A stretch of 64,000 nt of DNA. It comes from DTKY01 sp037440765 (GTDB lineage Bacteria > Acidobacteriota > Terriglobia > Bryobacterales > Bryobacteraceae). The translations under genes and the position numbers were made by a program. Positions 61,751-64,000 of the stretch are shown piece after piece. Position 1 is the stretch's first letter. The number at the start of each line of letters is the position of its first letter. Where the stretch lies: positions 1 through 64,000 of the forward strand of contig JBBITL010000020.1 of the NCBI GenBank assembly GCA_037440765.1. Reading direction: 5' to 3'. Below the pieces are notes generated by a model, which saw only the letters and a list, made by a program, of their open reading frames with translations, was not told the DNA's origin and did not search any database.

Positions 61751-62680
61751 GTGAACGTCCCTGCCGACTTCCTGCCGCCCCGTGAGTTCGCCCGGTCGCC
61801 GGAAGCCCTCTCGCGCCCATGGGCGCTCCCGCAATCCGAAGCCTACACCCGGTGGCTGGCAGGCAGCCGCTACGAGAACTTCCACGTTGCAAGCCTGCTG
61901 CTGCCCAGGCGGCTCCGTCAGGATTTCTTCAACGTCTACGCGTTCTGCCGCTGGGCGGACGACCTTGGAGACGAGATGGGCGATCCGGCCGAGAGCCTTC
62001 GGCTTCTGGCCTGGTGGCGGGACCAGCTGGACGCCATGTACAGCGGCGCCGCCGCGCATCCGGTGTTCGTCGCTCTTCGCGAAACCGTGCGCCGCCACGG
62101 CCTTCCATCAGAACCTTTCGAGGACCTGATCCGGGCCTTCGTTCAGGACCAGACCGTGACACGCTACGCGAGCTGGGACGAATTGCTCGCCTACTGCCGC
62201 TGGTCCGCCAATCCCGTGGGACGGCTGGTGCTGCATCTGTGCGGCTACGCGGATGCGGAGCGCCGGCGCCTGGCGGACGCCACCTGCACGGCCTTGCAGC
62301 TCGCCAACTTCTGGCAGGACGTGCCGGCCGATCTGGATAAGGGCCGGATCTATTTGCCCGCCGGGCTGCTCGGGAAACACGGCTGCTCCGAACAGGACAT
62401 CCTCAGGCGGCAGGCTACGCCCGCTTTCCGGGCCGCGCTCCGGGAGGCGGTGGGGGTGGCGCGGGGCTTTTTCCGCGAGGGCCTCCCGCTCGCCGGCATG
62501 GTGGGTTGCCGGCTGGCCGTGGACATCGCGCTTTTCAGCAGCGGGGGCATGCGCATTCTGGACAAGATAGAAGCCCGGGACTTCGATGTCTTATCCGGGC
62601 GCCCCTCCATCTCGAGGTCCGAGCGGGCATGGCTGCTGGTCGCCAGCGTGGCGCGCCGGGCATTCTCCAGGGCGGCCTGA
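61751..62680 (+). CDS. hpnC: Hydroxysqualene synthase HpnC
   Basis: HpnC converts presqualene diphosphate to hydroxysqualene in the HpnCDE route. The 309-aa protein has the squalene/phytoene synthase fold with YENFHVASLLLPRRLRQDFF, the first Asp-rich motif DDLGDE at 70-75, and the second, DVPADLDKGRIYLP, at 190-203. NPVGRLVLHLCGY near 154-166 is also family-like. The YENF near the start and the pairing with hpnD favour HpnC over HpnD. The start is GTG 61751. Confidence 0.93.
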   Translation: MNVPADFLPPREFARSPEALSRPWALPQSEAYTRWLAGSRYENFHVASLLLPRRLRQDFFNVYAFCRWADDLGDEMGDPAESLRLLAWWRDQLDAMYSGAAAHPVFVALRETVRRHGLPSEPFEDLIRAFVQDQTVTRYASWDELLAYCRWSANPVGRLVLHLCGYADAERRRLADATCTALQLANFWQDVPADLDKGRIYLPAGLLGKHGCSEQDILRRQATPAFRAALREAVGVARGFFREGLPLAGMVGCRLAVDIALFSSGGMRILDKIEARDFDVLSGRPSISRSERAWLLVASVARRAFSRAA

Positions 62681-63576
62681 TGATCTCGCTTGAGGATTCC
62701 GTCGCCTTCTGCCGGCGCGTCACGCGGCGGCGGGCGCGGAACTTTTACTACTCCTTCGTGCTTCTCGGCCGCGCCGAGCACGATGCCATGTGCGCCGTCT
62801 ACGCGTTCATGCGCCACTGCGACGACCTGAGCGATGACTGCCCGGACACGGCCCGGGCCCGAGTGCTGATAGAGCGCTGGCGCGCGGGCCTGGAAGCCGC
62901 ACTGGGAGGCCACCCCCCTGAACACCCGGTCTGGCCGGCGTTCTGCCACGTAGTCGGGCGGTATGGCATCCCCCACTCCTGTTTCCGCGACATGATCGAC
63001 GGCGTGGCCTCGGACGTGGAGCCCCGCCAGTTCGCCTCCTTCCAGGATCTCTACCGTTACTGCTACCAGGTCGCCGGCGTTGCCGGACTCTCGGTGATCC
63101 ACATCCTGGGCTTCCAGTCGCCGCGCGCGCTCGAACTGGCCGAGAAGTGCGGCGTGGCCTTTCAATTGACAAACATTCTGCGCGACGTGGCCGAGGACGC
63201 GGCCCGCGGCCGCGTCTACATCCCCTCCGAAGACCTCGCGCGCTTCGGCCTCAGCCGGGAAGCCATGCTCCGGGGCTGCGGCGAGGGCGACTTCCTCGGG
63301 CTGATGCGGTTCGAGGCGGCCCGCGCTAGGGCCTACTACCGGGAATCCGAGGAAATAGTAAGCCTGGTGCGGGACCGCAACAGGGCTGCCCTCCGGGCTC
63401 TGATCGAGATCTACAGCCGCCTGCTCGTGAAGATCGAGCGGTCGGGTTTCGACGTCCGATCCCGGCGCATCGAGCTGACGGCCTGGGAGAAAGCCATCAT
63501 CGTCGCCCGCGCCGCCTTGGGCGGCGCTCACCGCGGCGCCGAGGCGGCGTCGAGGAACAATCGCGCGCGCGGGTGA
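62680..63576 (+). CDS. hpnD: Presqualene diphosphate synthase HpnD
   Basis: HpnD condenses two farnesyl diphosphates to presqualene diphosphate. The 298-aa protein has NFYYSFVLLGRAEHDAMCAV near 21-40, the first Asp-rich motif DDLSDD at 48-53, and the second, LRDVAEDAARGRVYIP, near 167-182. GVAFQLTNILRD is the classic phytoene/squalene synthase signature. ATG 62680 overlaps the hpnC stop by 1 nt. HpnE, the oxidoreductase that finishes squalene, is not in the window. The 3' end overlaps nagB convergently by 49 nt. Confidence 0.94.
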   Translation: MISLEDSVAFCRRVTRRRARNFYYSFVLLGRAEHDAMCAVYAFMRHCDDLSDDCPDTARARVLIERWRAGLEAALGGHPPEHPVWPAFCHVVGRYGIPHSCFRDMIDGVASDVEPRQFASFQDLYRYCYQVAGVAGLSVIHILGFQSPRALELAEKCGVAFQLTNILRDVAEDAARGRVYIPSEDLARFGLSREAMLRGCGEGDFLGLMRFEAARARAYYRESEEIVSLVRDRNRAALRALIEIYSRLLVKIERSGFDVRSRRIELTAWEKAIIVARAALGGAHRGAEAASRNNRARG

Positions 63577-64000
63577 GTCCGAAGGACCGAGGCGGGACAC
63601 GCCGGAGTGACGGGACCGTGCAGCGCCGCCTCCACGGCCGCGCGCTTGCGCGAGCCCGGCGCCACAACGAAAACGCGCCCGGCCTGCATGATGGCGGGCA
63701 CCGTCAGTGTGAGCGCCCGCTCCGGCACGTCGCCGAGCGTTGCAAAAGCCCCGTCGTGCACCTGCTGGCGGCGGCACACCTGGTCCAGTTCCACGACTTT
63801 GACGGAGGCGGGATCGTTGAAGTCCGCCACGTGAGGATCGTTGAACGCCAGGTGTCCGTTCTCTCCGATCCCGATCAACGCAAAATCCGGCGGGTCGAGC
63901 GCCAGCAGGCGCGCATAGCGCGCGCACTCGGCGGCGGCGTCGGGCGCTTCGCCGCGCAAACCGTGAAACGCGCAGACCGGAACACGCGACAGAAAATGGT
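63528..64000 (-). CDS. nagB: Glucosamine-6-phosphate deaminase, 5' end beyond the window
   Basis: NagB turns glucosamine-6-phosphate into fructose-6-phosphate and ammonia. About 157 residues of the C-terminal two-thirds are visible. ALIGIGENGHLAFNDP is the catalytic signature (with the Asp/His region), and ALTLTVPAIMQAGRVFVVAPGSRKRAAV is also conserved. The protein's start lies past 64000: codons in frame continue to the window edge (SRVPVCAFHGLRGE). It converges on hpnD. Confidence 0.9.
   Translation of the reverse strand, partial: HFLSRVPVCAFHGLRGEAPDAAAECARYARLLALDPPDFALIGIGENGHLAFNDPHVADFNDPASVKVVELDQVCRRQQVHDGAFATLGDVPERALTLTVPAIMQAGRVFVVAPGSRKRAAVEAALHGPVTPACPASVLRTHPRARLFLDAASAPR

Overview
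The window is a dense, GC-rich bacterial chromosome segment. It most resembles an Acidobacteriota genome of the Solibacter/Bryobacterales type; this is inferred from gene content, not from a marker-gene placement. Points in favour are an alternative complex III respiratory operon, a complete division/cell-wall cluster, lipid A genes (Gram-negative outer membrane), a hopanoid operon and a dispersed REP-like repeat. Two runs of N (48288-48316 and 56413-56422) mark a draft assembly.

Layout. (1) 1-7760: minus-strand alternative complex III operon (actABCDEF and a small membrane protein), directly downstream of glmU, yvcK and a TPR gene (7774-10833). (2) 10949-12061: short UvrC/Cho-like protein. 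(3) 12078-17505: minus-strand arginine operon argF-argG-argH-argR followed by a PurF-like protein with a lost glutaminase site. Tandem ARG-box-like sites lie over the argF start. (4) 17578-23519: M20 peptidase, EamA transporter, HtrA protease, a peptidoglycan-binding protein, purM and purN. (5) 23536-25376: etfBA. (6) 25592-41804: dcw cluster mraZ-rsmH-ftsL-ftsI-murE-murF-mraY-murD-ftsW-murG-murC-ftsQ-ftsA-ftsZ, with a four-repeat MraZ operator; murB and ddl are absent. (7) 41811-44654: minus-strand mazG, MFS exporter and SDR, then a small coiled-coil gene. (8) 45024-49005: PcrA/UvrD helicase, a tiny basic protein and an APC permease broken by N. (9) 49047-53069: two-GNAT protein, secreted protein and a fused WaaA-LpxK enzyme. 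(10) 53053-54591: B12-binding-type radical SAM protein. (11) 54826-63576: hopanoid operon ispH-shc-hpnH-hpnG-two Zn alcohol dehydrogenases-hpnC-hpnD. (12) Part of nagB runs off the right edge.

How the genes work together. MraY, MurG and MurC-F make lipid II, which FtsW/FtsI polymerise at the FtsZ/FtsA/FtsQ/FtsL ring; GlmU supplies UDP-GlcNAc. WaaA-LpxK finishes the Kdo-lipid A core. In the hopanoid operon IspH supplies C5 units, HpnD and HpnC act on the route to squalene (HpnE is not in the window), SHC cyclises squalene, and HpnH and HpnG add and trim the adenosyl side chain. The two dehydrogenases are candidates for the poorly defined reductive steps that follow.

The most interesting items are the dehydrogenase pair in the hopanoid operon, the PurF-like protein with intact phosphoribosyltransferase and Fe-S cysteines but no glutaminase nucleophile, the WaaA-LpxK fusion, the REP-like family, and the operator sites at argF and mraZ.
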